From NCBI RefSeq assembly GCF_026236535.1, contig NZ_JAHTMW010000008.1:186001-250000 (forward strand): 64,000 bases of DNA, given 5' to 3'. Positions 9,077 to 16,434 of this stretch are shown here, piece by piece. Position 1 is the stretch's first letter; every line of letters begins with the position of its first letter. Position numbers and translations under genes: made by a program. The notes under the pieces were generated by a model. It ran no database searches. It was not told the origin of the DNA and saw only the letters and a program-made list of their open reading frames with translations. The DNA comes from Streptomyces sp. SKN60 (GTDB lineage Bacteria > Actinomycetota > Actinomycetes > Streptomycetales > Streptomycetaceae).

Positions 9077-9098
9077 GTGAGTGTGGTTATTCACTCAC
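9077..9098. promoter_or_regulatory. Inverted repeat upstream of the SRPBCC gene
   Basis: Perfect 7-8-7 palindrome, GTGAGTG and CACTCAC around an 8-base spacer, 46 bases upstream of the start. Half-sites are those of the TetR boxes at 29.4 and 30.06 kb, but the spacer is 2 bases longer. Confidence 0.55.
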
Positions 9099-9198
9099 TA
9101 GCTGCGCAAGTGGTCGCACTTCAGTGGATGAGCGTGGGCTTCCTGTATGAAGAAGCTGGTTAGCGAGGAGCTTTGACTCCCTGTTGCCTCTCGATGAT

Positions 9199-9218
9199 GT
9201 GAGTAGTCAACCACTCCT
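9199..9218. promoter_or_regulatory. Second TetR-type box upstream of the SRPBCC gene
   Basis: GTGAGTAGTCAACCACTCCT follows the 6-8-6 architecture of the boxes at 29412 and 30059, differing mainly in the last two bases. It lies 168 bases upstream of the SRPBCC start and next to the left end of the dead insertion sequence. Confidence 0.5.
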
Positions 9219-9245
9219 CTTCGTGGGCGTCAACTGCCTTGCCTA

Positions 9246-9984
9246 GGGGGTGTCTTCGAAATGATCACCGCTGGTGGATCATGGCGTGGTGATACGTCGC
9301 CATGAACTGTCGGATGCCGAGTGGGAGTTCGTCCGGCCATTGCTGCCCGAGTCGCTGCGGGGGCGGAAGCGGCTGGACGACCGCAGGGTCAGGTGGGCGG
9401 CGGACGGGACGTTCGACCGGATGCTGCGGACCGCGCAGGCGAAGGCGGACGCGGCGGGCGACATCGAGTGGCTGGTGTCGGTCGACTCCACGATCGTCCG
9501 CGCCCACCAGCACGCGGCCGGGGTTCGACAAAGGGGGCTCCGGGACCCGGCCCTCGGCCGGTCCAGAGGCGGCCTGACCAGCAAGATTCGCCTGGCCTGT
9601 GATGGGCGGGCCGTCCGCTCGCCTTCGCCCTGACGGGCGGCAACGCCAACGACTGCACCCGGTTCACCGCTGTGATGGAAGCGATCCGAGTGCCCCGGAT
9701 CGGACCCGGGCGACCCCGGGTCCGGCCCGATCACGTCCTGGGTGACAAGGGCTACAGCTCGAAAGCGATCCGCGTCTGGCTCCGTCGCCACGGGATCTCG
9801 CACACGATTCCCGAGCGGGCCGACCAGGTCCGCAACCGGGCCCGGCGAGGCAGCCGAGGCGGCCGCCCGCCGGCCTTCGACCGCGAGGTCTACAAACACC
9901 GCAACGTCGTGGAACGCAGCTTCAACCGCTTGAAGCAGCGGCGGGGCATTGCCACCCGGTACGACAGGACCGCCCAGTCCTTCC
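9246..9984 (+). mobile_element. Decayed IS5-family transposase
   Basis: The protein starts like a DDE transposase of the IS5 family (ELSDAEWEFVRPLLPE) and later shows DSTIVRAHQHAAG, GGNANDCTRF, DHVLGDKGYSS and HRNVVERSFNRLKQ. It is broken in at least three ways. About 30 codons between DDRRV and RWAADGTFDR are missing. A single G is lost near 9608, so the first frame stops at 9633. The C-terminal end is replaced by foreign sequence after RTAQSF. The left end probably lies near 9246 (GGGGTGTCTTCG). The right end is gone, so no target duplication can be defined. Confidence 0.85.
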
Positions 9985-10263
9985 TGCACATCGACGGCGA
10001 AGACCGGCTGGCGGGCGTCCGGCTGGCCTCCGGCAAATCTTGTCCCGGTGCGCAACCTGGTGGTCGCCCCTCGGTTCGTGGCGCGCGCCGGCTTCCTCGG
10101 CGGGCTGGGGCTCAGCGTTGTCGAGCATCCCTCGGGTACGGGTGAGCAGGTCCAGGCCGATCCCTCAGGGTTCACCGGCGTCGAAGGGGTGTGGGCCGCG
10201 GGCAATGTCTCGGATGTGTTCGCCGGTGTGCCGGTGGCTGCGGCAGCGGGTGCACGGTCCCGA
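9985..10263 (+). pseudogene. C-terminal remnant of a thioredoxin-reductase-like flavoprotein
   Basis: Immediately after the broken transposase the sequence reads HIDGEDRLAGVRLASG, then in the next frame LVVAPRFVARAGFLGGLGL and GFTGVEGVWAAGNVSDVFAG. The last segment is the conserved FAD-binding end of pyridine nucleotide-disulfide oxidoreductases of the thioredoxin reductase type (GVWAAGN). A frameshift lies near 10040. The N-terminal two thirds are absent, probably lost with the insertion-sequence event. The original stop is not evident. Confidence 0.75.
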
Positions 10264-10311
10264 CGCCGGCGCGGGCGCCTGAAGCGTCCGTCAGCAGGTT
10301 GTGCGGGGCGG

Positions 10312-10899
10312 TCAGGTGGTGCGGACCTTGAGGTGGGCCCGCTCTCCCTGGTGTCCGAACAGCACGAGCAGTTCCACGGTCTGGTCGCCGTCCGCGCCGA
10401 GCCAGTGCGGCACATGCGTGTCGAATTCGGCCGCTTCCCCGGCTTTGAGGACCAGGGACTGATCGCCCAGGATCAGGCGTAGCCGCCCGGCCAGGACGTA
10501 CAGCCACTCGAAGCCACCATGGGTGCGCAGCTCCGGCTCGCGTTCCGGCTCGCGTTCCGGCTTCGGCGGGATCAGCAGTTTGTGGGCCTGGACTCCACCG
10601 GGGTGGCTCAGCGGGACATACGTCATGCCGTTGCGGTTCACCGGGCGCAGGTGGATGCGTGGGTCGCCGGTACGTGGTGCGCCGACGAGCTGGTCCAGGG
10701 GGACGTCGTAGAGCTCGGCGAGCGGGAGCAGTAGTTCCAGGGTCGGCTTGCGCGACCCGCTCTCCAGGCGCGAGAGCGTGCTCTCGTTGACCCCGGTCTG
10801 TTCCGCCAGGTCGGCCAGCGTCAGGGATCTGCGGCGGCGCAGTTCCCGCAGCCGGGGTCCTACTGCTGACAGCACGTCGCGTCGTCTCTGCTCGTCCAC
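10312..10899 (-). CDS. XRE family regulator with C-terminal cupin domain
   Basis: 195 residues from a GTG start (VDEQRRRDVLSAVG), chosen because family members begin here and a palindrome lies upstream. Residues 12-66 form a Cro/CI helix-turn-helix (LTLADLAEQTGVNESTLSRLESG). Residues 90-190 form a cupin barrel (GGFEWLYVLAGRLRLILGD, AGEAAEFDTHVPHWLG) that senses a small ligand. It is divergent from the MFS-methyltransferase gene and is the likely repressor of that gene and itself. A decayed second copy of its cupin end lies on the other side of the MFS gene. Confidence 0.88.
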   Translation of the reverse strand: MDEQRRRDVLSAVGPRLRELRRRRSLTLADLAEQTGVNESTLSRLESGSRKPTLELLLPLAELYDVPLDQLVGAPRTGDPRIHLRPVNRNGMTYVPLSHPGGVQAHKLLIPPKPEREPEREPELRTHGGFEWLYVLAGRLRLILGDQSLVLKAGEAAEFDTHVPHWLGADGDQTVELLVLFGHQGERAHLKVRTT

Positions 10900-10907
10900 G
10901 TATCCAG

Positions 10908-10936
10908 GTTGCCAAAACAGCATCCAGTTTTGCAAC
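10908..10936. promoter_or_regulatory. Inverted repeat in the XRE/MFS divergent promoter
   Basis: GTTGCCAAAAC and GTTTTGCAAC flank an 8-base spacer, giving an imperfect palindrome with one extra C, 9 bases upstream of the XRE start and about 100 bases before the MFS start. It is the likely operator for the XRE regulator. Confidence 0.5.
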
Positions 10937-11039
10937 TGCAGCATGCTCAAGTGCATCGTCGTGGACACCGGACCGCACACGGAGCGGCCCCTGCCTCCCA
11001 ACAACCACAGCCCAGCTCAGGGCCTTGAATTGGACAGTG

Positions 11040-13169
11040 ATGACTGCATCGACCGATACGGCGGGCCGAAGCCCGGCGCTCGACCCGCGGCGCTGGCTGG
11101 CCCTGACGGTGATCTCGGTGGCGACGCTGACGGTGGTGCTCGATGCCTCCGTCATCAACATCGCCCTACCGAAGGCCCAGGCCGAGCTGGGCATCAGCGA
11201 CGCGAACCGGCAGTGGGCGGTCACCGCCTACGCGCTGGCGTTCGGCGGTCTGCTGTTGCTGGGCGGGCGAGTCGTCGACTTCGTGGGCCGCAAGCGCAGC
11301 TTCATGATCGGTTTGGTCGGCTTCGCCGTCGCCTCCATGGTGGCCGGTGTCGCACCCGACGGCGCCACGCTGTTCGCGGGGCGCGCGCTCCAGGGCGTCT
11401 TCGCCGCGCTCCTCGCGCCGGCCGCCCTGTCGTTGATCGCGGTCACCTTCACCGACGGCCGCGAGCGGGCCAAGGCGTTCGGCGTCTACGGTGCGCTGCA
11501 GGGTGCGGGCGGTGCTGTCGGCCTGATTGCCGGCGGCGTGCTGACCGAGTACACGAACTGGCGGTGGTGCCTGTTCGTCAACGCCCCCATCGCCCTGGCC
11601 GCAGCCCTGGCCGCTATCCCGACCGTCCGCGAAAGCCGGGCGGAAGGCGAACGCCGCTATGACATTCCCGGGGCGGTGCTGGTCACTACCGGGCTGGTCG
11701 CTCTGGTCTGGGGTTTCACCCACGCCGCCGAAGAGGGCTGGTCCAGCGCACTGACCTGGATCCTGCTGGCCGCTGGCCTGATTCTTCTTGTTGCGTTCGT
11801 TGCCGTAGAGCGCCGTACCAGCCACCCGCTGCTTCCCCTGCGCGTCGTACTGGACCGTGACCGCGGCGGCGCGTTCTTGGCTTCCCTGCTCATCGGGGCG
11901 GGCATGTTCGGGCTCATGCTGTTCCTGACCTACTACCTGCAGGTCAACCTCGGCTACCGACCACTCCACGCCGGACTGGCCTTCCTCCCTTTCAGTGCCG
12001 GCATCATCGCCGCCGCCACGTTCGGCGCTCCCCTGGTGCCCAAGATCGGCCCCAAGCGGCTGATGGCGTCCGGCACCGCGGTCGCTCTGATCGGCACGCT
12101 GTGGCTGGTGATGGTCAAGGCCACCGGAGGTTACCTGCCGGTCGTGCTGCCCGGGATGATCCTCACCGGCCTCGGTCTGGGCGTCTTCTTCGTCGCCCTG
12201 CCGAACATTGCGCTGGCGGGCATCAACCCCTCCGACACCGGGGTGGCCAGCGCCACGATCAGTACCACCCAGCAGATCGGCGGCGCCATTGGTCCCGCAC
12301 TGCTCAACACCCTCTACGTCTCCGCCCTCGCCGGCTTCTTCGCGGACCACGTGAAGCCCGTCCCCTGGGCAGTCCAACTGCATGGGTACGTGCACGGCTA
12401 CCGCGTGGCGTTCATAGCCAGCGCTGTCGCGTTCGCTCTCGCGCTCGCCGCGATCACCCTGCTGATCAAGAAGCACGGCAGCAGCGATGTCCCCACCGAC
12501 GCCCCTGTCCACGCCCCCTCCGAAAGAGAGTCCCTCATGATTGTCGGCAGTGACTCCGCAGCCTTCTGGGAGAACCACTACGTTCGCCTGTCCAACCAGT
12601 GGGGCACCCAGCCCAACGCTGTCCTCGAAGAACTCGTCACGACCCTCGCGCCCGCACCTGGAACCGCGCTGGACCTGGGCTGCGGACATGGGGGCGACGC
12701 CATCTGGCTCGCCACCCGAGGCTTCGACGTCACCGCCGTCGACGTCTCACCCACCGCCCTGCAGCGCGTGACCACCGGAGCCCGCGCTCGCGGCGTGGCC
12801 GAACGCGTGCACCCCGCCCGCCACGACCTTGCCCACGACTTTCCCGAAGGCCACTTCGACTTGGTCAACGCCAGCTACTTCCACACCCCCCTCGACATCG
12901 ACCGCGGCAAGGTACTGCGCCGCGCCGCGGCGGCCGTCGCCCCCGGCGGACTACTGATCATCGTGGAGCACGCCTCCATCGCCCCCTGGTCCTGGCAAGC
13001 CGGCAAGGACGTGCACTTCCCCGGCCCGGAGGAGGTACGGGCCTCACTGGAGCTGGACGATTCCTGGACGGCCGAGCGCTGCCACGCTCCTGAACGCACC
13101 GCCACCGGACCAGGCGGACAGCAGGCCACCGTCACTGAAAACGTCATCGCTCTGCGCCGCGCATCCTGA
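11040..13169 (+). CDS. MFS (DHA2) transporter fused to a class I SAM methyltransferase
   Basis: 709 residues in one uninterrupted frame. Residues 1-485 are a 14-TM proton-coupled efflux pump of the EmrB/QacA type (VVLDASVINIALPKAQAELG, GGRVVDFVGRKR, RALQGVFAALLAPAALSL, STTQQIGGAIGPALLNT). After a short hydrophilic linker, residues 500-709 are a Rossmann methyltransferase with the SAM motif ALDLGCGHGGDAIWLA near 542. An internal ATG at 12537, preceded by GAAAGAGAG, would start the methyltransferase alone, so it may also be made separately. Normally these are two genes; a lost stop codon or a functional fusion that modifies and exports a compound are both possible. Start chosen at ATG 11040; an in-frame TTG lies at 11025. 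Confidence 0.88.
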   Translation: MTASTDTAGRSPALDPRRWLALTVISVATLTVVLDASVINIALPKAQAELGISDANRQWAVTAYALAFGGLLLLGGRVVDFVGRKRSFMIGLVGFAVASMVAGVAPDGATLFAGRALQGVFAALLAPAALSLIAVTFTDGRERAKAFGVYGALQGAGGAVGLIAGGVLTEYTNWRWCLFVNAPIALAAALAAIPTVRESRAEGERRYDIPGAVLVTTGLVALVWGFTHAAEEGWSSALTWILLAAGLILLVAFVAVERRTSHPLLPLRVVLDRDRGGAFLASLLIGAGMFGLMLFLTYYLQVNLGYRPLHAGLAFLPFSAGIIAAATFGAPLVPKIGPKRLMASGTAVALIGTLWLVMVKATGGYLPVVLPGMILTGLGLGVFFVALPNIALAGINPSDTGVASATISTTQQIGGAIGPALLNTLYVSALAGFFADHVKPVPWAVQLHGYVHGYRVAFIASAVAFALALAAITLLIKKHGSSDVPTDAPVHAPSERESLMIVGSDSAAFWENHYVRLSNQWGTQPNAVLEELVTTLAPAPGTALDLGCGHGGDAIWLATRGFDVTAVDVSPTALQRVTTGARARGVAERVHPARHDLAHDFPEGHFDLVNASYFHTPLDIDRGKVLRRAAAAVAPGGLLIIVEHASIAPWSWQAGKDVHFPGPEEVRASLELDDSWTAERCHAPERTATGPGGQQATVTENVIALRRAS

Positions 13170-13176
13170 TGCGACA

Positions 13177-13224
13177 GCAGGCCCTGGTGGCGCCGCAACC
13201 AGCGGCGCCACCCAGGGCCTGCTC
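13177..13224 (+). terminator. Strong hairpin terminator after the MFS-methyltransferase gene
   Basis: A roughly 21-bp stem (13177-13197 pairing with 13203-13224, one bulged base) with a short loop begins 7 bases after the stop codon. No T-run follows, as is usual for Streptomyces hairpins. Confidence 0.75.
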
Positions 13225-13380
13225 TCGTACGTTCGAAAAGCCCAGGCCCGGAGCGACCCGCCATCCCGGCTGAACAATCCCAGCACCTCGGCGACTTCGC
13301 CCGTGCCGCTCACCAGGCGATGAGGCATCCGCGTGTCGAACTCGGCGGCCTCACCGACGCCAAGGGCTGCCACGTCTCCT
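13200..13380 (-). pseudogene. Remnant of an XRE-cupin regulator (cupin end only)
   Basis: The minus strand reads GVGEAAEFDTRMPHRLVSG, then EVAEVLGLFSRDG and SLRAWAFRTYE. This aligns with the C-terminal cupin of the intact XRE regulator at 10.3 kb (AGEAAEFDTHVPHWLG, VELLVLFGHQGERAHLKVRT). The helix-turn-helix half is missing and the end overlaps the terminator of the upstream gene. The copies flank the MFS-methyltransferase gene in the same orientation, consistent with an old duplication or recombination. Confidence 0.7.
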
Positions 13381-13720
13381 CGCCCACTGCCGGCCGCTCG
13401 ACGGCACCCTGGCCATCCCGACACAGCGCAAGGCCCGCCGCGAGTACGAGAACCGCGTCAGCGCCCTCGGCCAGTGACCCGGCCGCCAACCCCCGCGGCG
13501 GCTGCCCTGATTCACTCTCTGAGCTGAGCTGAGCTGAGCTGAACTGAACCGCAGCCGCTTAGCGTTGGTTTTTCGGCGAGAACTGCGGGGACCCCTATCA
13601 GGCGTCCATCCCGCTCGCGCAGGCGTGGGGCGGCTCTGAAGCGGGCCCTGCTGCGCCGGCAGGGGATTCTGCGGCCCGGGCAGCTGTACCGCCCGGGCCG
13701 CTGACTGGGGGATGGCTGGG
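13381..13720. other. Intergenic stretch with debris
   Basis: A plus-strand tail reading PLDGTLAIPTQRKARREYEN to a stop at about 13476 looks like the end of a lost gene of unknown type. A pentanucleotide repeat follows at 13519-13548. The remaining 170 bases up to the hydrolase stop show no supported gene. Confidence 0.4.
13519..13548. repeat. Pentanucleotide microsatellite (CTGAG/CTGAA)
   Basis: Four tandem CTGAG units followed by two CTGAA units, in noncoding DNA between the XRE remnant and the hydrolase gene. Such short tandem repeats are uncommon in Streptomyces intergenic DNA. Confidence 0.8.
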
Positions 13721-14686
13721 TTACGCGGTGCCGAGGGCCTTGCGCAAGGTGGCGACGGCCAGGTTGATGGCGGCTTCGGCGGCGTGGGTGTCGCGCAGGG
13801 CGTTGAGCATGACGAAGTCGTGGATGATGCCCTGGTAGCGCACGGCGGTGACCGGGACACCGGCCTGACGGAGCTTGTTCGCGTATGCCTCGCCCTCGTC
13901 GCGCAGCACGTCGGCCTCGCCGGTGATGACCAGAGCCGGGGGCAGGCCCCGCAGCTGGTCGGTGGTGGCGCGCAGCGGTGAGGCGGTGATCTCGGCTCGC
14001 TGGTTCTCGTCGGTGGTGTACTGGTCCCAGAACCACTGCATGGCGTCGCGGCGCAGGAAGTACCCCTCCGCGAACTGACGGTAGGACGGGGTGTCGAAGG
14101 CCGCGTCAGTGACCGGGTAGAACAGCACCTGCTGTACCAGCGGTACGTCGCCGCGCTCCTTGGCCATCAGGGTCAGCGCGGCTGACATGTTGCCGCCGAC
14201 GGAGTCGCCGGCCACCGCGATCCGGGTGGCGTCCAGGCCGTTGGCCGCGCCCTCTCGGACGATCCACTGGGCGACGGCGTAGTTCTGCTCGATAGCGACC
14301 GGGTAGCGGGCCTCGGGGGACAGGTCGTACTCGGGGAAGACGACGGCCGCCCGGGCGCCGACGGCCAGTTCGCGCACCAGCCGGTCGTGTGTGTGGGCGT
14401 TGCCGAAGACCCAGCCGGCGCCGTGGATGTAGACGATCACCGGAAGCGTCCCTTCGGCGTCGGCAGGCCGGATGATGCGGGCCCGGACCGATCCGGTGGG
14501 GCCGCCCTGGACGGTCACCCACTCCTCGGCGATCTCCGGCTTGCTGATCTCACCGGACTGCACCTCGTCGACGGTCTTGCGGCCCTCGGCCGGACCGAGG
14601 TCGAAGAGGTACGGCGGGTTCGCAGTGGCCTCGGCGAAGGCGGCGGCGGCCGGCTCCAGCACCGGGCTGATGGTGGTCTCGGACAT
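13721..14686 (-). CDS. Alpha/beta hydrolase, HSL-type esterase
   Basis: 321 residues from the ATG at 14686, which has a GAGGAG box. A hormone-sensitive-lipase-family carboxylesterase: oxyanion motif HGAGW at residues 88-92, nucleophile S162 in GDSVGG, acid D259 (GEADVLRDEG) and H289 (IIHDF). It should hydrolyse short-chain acyl esters in the cytoplasm. It is divergent from an OhrR-like regulator with a perfect palindrome between them, so expression is probably induced by the regulator's oxidant or ligand. HGAGW replaces the usual HGGGW, a common variation. Confidence 0.9.
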   Translation of the reverse strand: MSETTISPVLEPAAAAFAEATANPPYLFDLGPAEGRKTVDEVQSGEISKPEIAEEWVTVQGGPTGSVRARIIRPADAEGTLPVIVYIHGAGWVFGNAHTHDRLVRELAVGARAAVVFPEYDLSPEARYPVAIEQNYAVAQWIVREGAANGLDATRIAVAGDSVGGNMSAALTLMAKERGDVPLVQQVLFYPVTDAAFDTPSYRQFAEGYFLRRDAMQWFWDQYTTDENQRAEITASPLRATTDQLRGLPPALVITGEADVLRDEGEAYANKLRQAGVPVTAVRYQGIIHDFVMLNALRDTHAAEAAINLAVATLRKALGTA

Positions 14687-14751
14687 GGGGGACTCCTCGT
14701 GGGGCGTGTCGGCCGGTCGTCCGGCGGGTGATACGACAGAAAGGTAGCGCA

Positions 14752-14777
14752 CGATTAAGTCGTGCACAACTTAATCG
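14752..14777. promoter_or_regulatory. Perfect inverted repeat between hydrolase and OhrR-like gene
   Basis: CGATTAAGT and ACTTAATCG flank an 8-base spacer that itself contains GTGCAC. It lies 66 bases upstream of the hydrolase start and 71 bases before the MarR-family start, in an otherwise GC-rich region, and is the likely shared operator. Confidence 0.75.
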
Positions 14778-14847
14778 AGCCCAAAATGGTCGCGCGCGCC
14801 CAGAATGGTAGGGTGGAGTTCCGCTCATTCGACGTTAGGACCCGGGC

Positions 14848-15306
14848 ATGGACCAGGCTGCGCGCCGCGCCGCAGAACAGGGCTCGCTGCTGCTCCAGGA
14901 CCAGCTGTGCTTCGCCCTGTACGCCGCCACGCGGTCGGTCACCATGCGCTACCGGCCGCTGCTGGAGGAGCTGGGACTGACCTACCCGCAGTACCTGGTC
15001 ATGCTGGCGCTGTGGGATCACGACTCGGTCTCCGTCCGCGAGCTGGGCACCGCGCTCCAGTTGGAGTCCAGCACCCTCTCCCCTCTGCTCAAGCGTCTGG
15101 AAGCCGGCGGCCTGATCTGCCGTGAGCGGCGCTCCGACGACGAACGCTCCATCGCGATAAGCCTCACCCAGGCCGGTGCGGATCTCCGCGAGAAGGCCCG
15201 CACCGTCCCTGTGGCCATCGGCGAGGCCATGGGCCTGACCCCCGAGCAGGACACCACTGCCAAACACCTGCTCCGCCTGCTCACCGCGAACGTCAACGGC
15301 AACTGA
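14848..15306 (+). CDS. MarR family regulator, OhrR-like
   Basis: 152 residues with the OhrR signature: LCFALYAATRSVTMRYRPLL carries Cys21 at the position of the peroxide-sensing cysteine, followed by LGLTYPQYLVMLALWDHDSV and the winged-helix segment LGTALQLESSTLSPLLKRLE. Known OhrR proteins release DNA when this cysteine is oxidised by organic hydroperoxides. The divergent partner here is an esterase rather than an Ohr peroxidase, so the inducer may be a lipid peroxide or another electrophile. It probably represses both genes from the perfect palindrome between them. Confidence 0.9.
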   Translation: MDQAARRAAEQGSLLLQDQLCFALYAATRSVTMRYRPLLEELGLTYPQYLVMLALWDHDSVSVRELGTALQLESSTLSPLLKRLEAGGLICRERRSDDERSIAISLTQAGADLREKARTVPVAIGEAMGLTPEQDTTAKHLLRLLTANVNGN

Positions 15307-15567
15307 CCCACTGGTCGCGGTGGCGTCGCGCTCTCCGTCCCCAGACCTGAGTCGCGATCTGATCGCCTGTCGGCCCGTAGGGGATCAGCGTCACGGCTTC
15401 ACGGCCCAGCACGTCATCGCGGATGCCGACGGTGACGCCCGGTATCTCCACGAGCTGTTCGGTTGCCGTGAGACCGTACCCGCGCCGGTCGGCATGTACC
15501 GCGTGTTCCGAGCGCGGCCGGTTTCTTCCATGCCGCCGTCTTCGTCAGTGGGTCCGGTCCACGCCCG
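15307..15567. other. Intergenic stretch with a possible decayed gene
   Basis: A plus-strand frame reads GFTAQHVIADADGDARYLHELFGC at about 15393-15465, faintly reminiscent of a VOC/PhnB-type protein (the xxVADADxAxxFYxxxFG pattern). It overlaps the end of the SDR gene and lacks the rest of any domain, so I treat it as debris. Confidence 0.3.
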
Positions 15568-16353
15568 TCAGAGCAGCGGCTCGGTGATCGCGGCCAGGCG
15601 GCGCCGGTATTCGGCGTCGTAAGCCTCGGCTGCCGCCCGGGCTTCCTGAAGGCCGTCGAAGTACCGCCCGGTCACTCCGGCCAGCTCGGGAGCGTCGACC
15701 AGGCGCCGGGTAGCGGCCACCCCTTGCTCGAGTGAGTCGACGAAGTCCATGCCGGAGTTCTGGGACATGGTGGTCGGCATGAACGCCGCGGGGTGCAGGC
15801 TGTTGACGGTGACGCCGCTTCCGGAGAGTTCCTGGGCGAGGTCCAGGCTGTGGCAGATCAGCGCCAGCTTGGAACGGCAGTAGGCAGCGACGTCTGTGTA
15901 ATCGCGAGTGAGTTGGAGATCGTCGAGGTCCACCGGCTGCTGTCCCATGGAGGCGACGTTGACGATGCGCGAGGGTGCGGCGCGGCGCAGCAGCGGCAGG
16001 AGTGCCCGGGAGAGTGCCACCGGGGCCAGGTAGTTGACGGCCAGGCGCAGTTCGTGGCCGTCCTTGGAGGTCAGCCGTTCGGTGCCCTCGACGTGGAAGC
16101 CGACGCCGGCGTTGTTGACGAGCACATCCAGCCGGTCGTGCGCAGCGGCGACCTCGGAGGCGAGGCGCCGGACTTCGTCCAGCGACGAGAAGTCCGCCTG
16201 GTAGGCCACGCCACCGGTGGCCTCCGCGACGCCGGCGAGCCGGGCCTTGTTGCGGCCGTGCAGCAGCAGCGTGTGCCGGCCGTCGGCGGCCAAGTCCTCC
16301 GCCAGGGCACGGCCGAGCCCGTCGGAGGCGCCAGTGATCAGGATCGTTGCCAT
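15568..16353 (-). CDS. Short-chain dehydrogenase/reductase (SDR)
   Basis: 261 residues from MATILITGASDGLG. The glycine-rich NAD(P) motif TGASDGLG is at the N-terminus, NNAG near residue 90, and the active-site Tyr-Lys pair is YCRSK. The sequence resembles the extended retinol-dehydrogenase/protochlorophyllide-reductase-like classical SDRs (RIVNVASMG, AVNYLAPVALSRALLPLL). Substrate unknown. It is downstream of an MFS pump and a DJ-1-like protein on the same strand, the three together probably under the divergent LysR regulator at 18.8 kb. Confidence 0.88.
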   Translation of the reverse strand: MATILITGASDGLGRALAEDLAADGRHTLLLHGRNKARLAGVAEATGGVAYQADFSSLDEVRRLASEVAAAHDRLDVLVNNAGVGFHVEGTERLTSKDGHELRLAVNYLAPVALSRALLPLLRRAAPSRIVNVASMGQQPVDLDDLQLTRDYTDVAAYCRSKLALICHSLDLAQELSGSGVTVNSLHPAAFMPTTMSQNSGMDFVDSLEQGVAATRRLVDAPELAGVTGRYFDGLQEARAAAEAYDAEYRRRLAAITEPLL

Positions 16354-16434
16354 GTGATTCACCTTTCGGGCGTGGGCGGCAGCCTGTGCCGCCCGCGCAT
16401 GAGGGGATGGGGAGTAGGGGGCCTAGCGGGCCGT

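Noticed and set aside
13519..13548. CTGAG tandem repeat considered as a CRISPR or iteron
   Set aside because: Units of five bases without spacers; simple microsatellite.
15320..15622. Small plus-strand open frame proposed as a VOC protein
   Set aside because: Only about 25 residues resemble a VOC strand-helix; the frame then runs into the SDR gene in antisense. Recorded as debris only.
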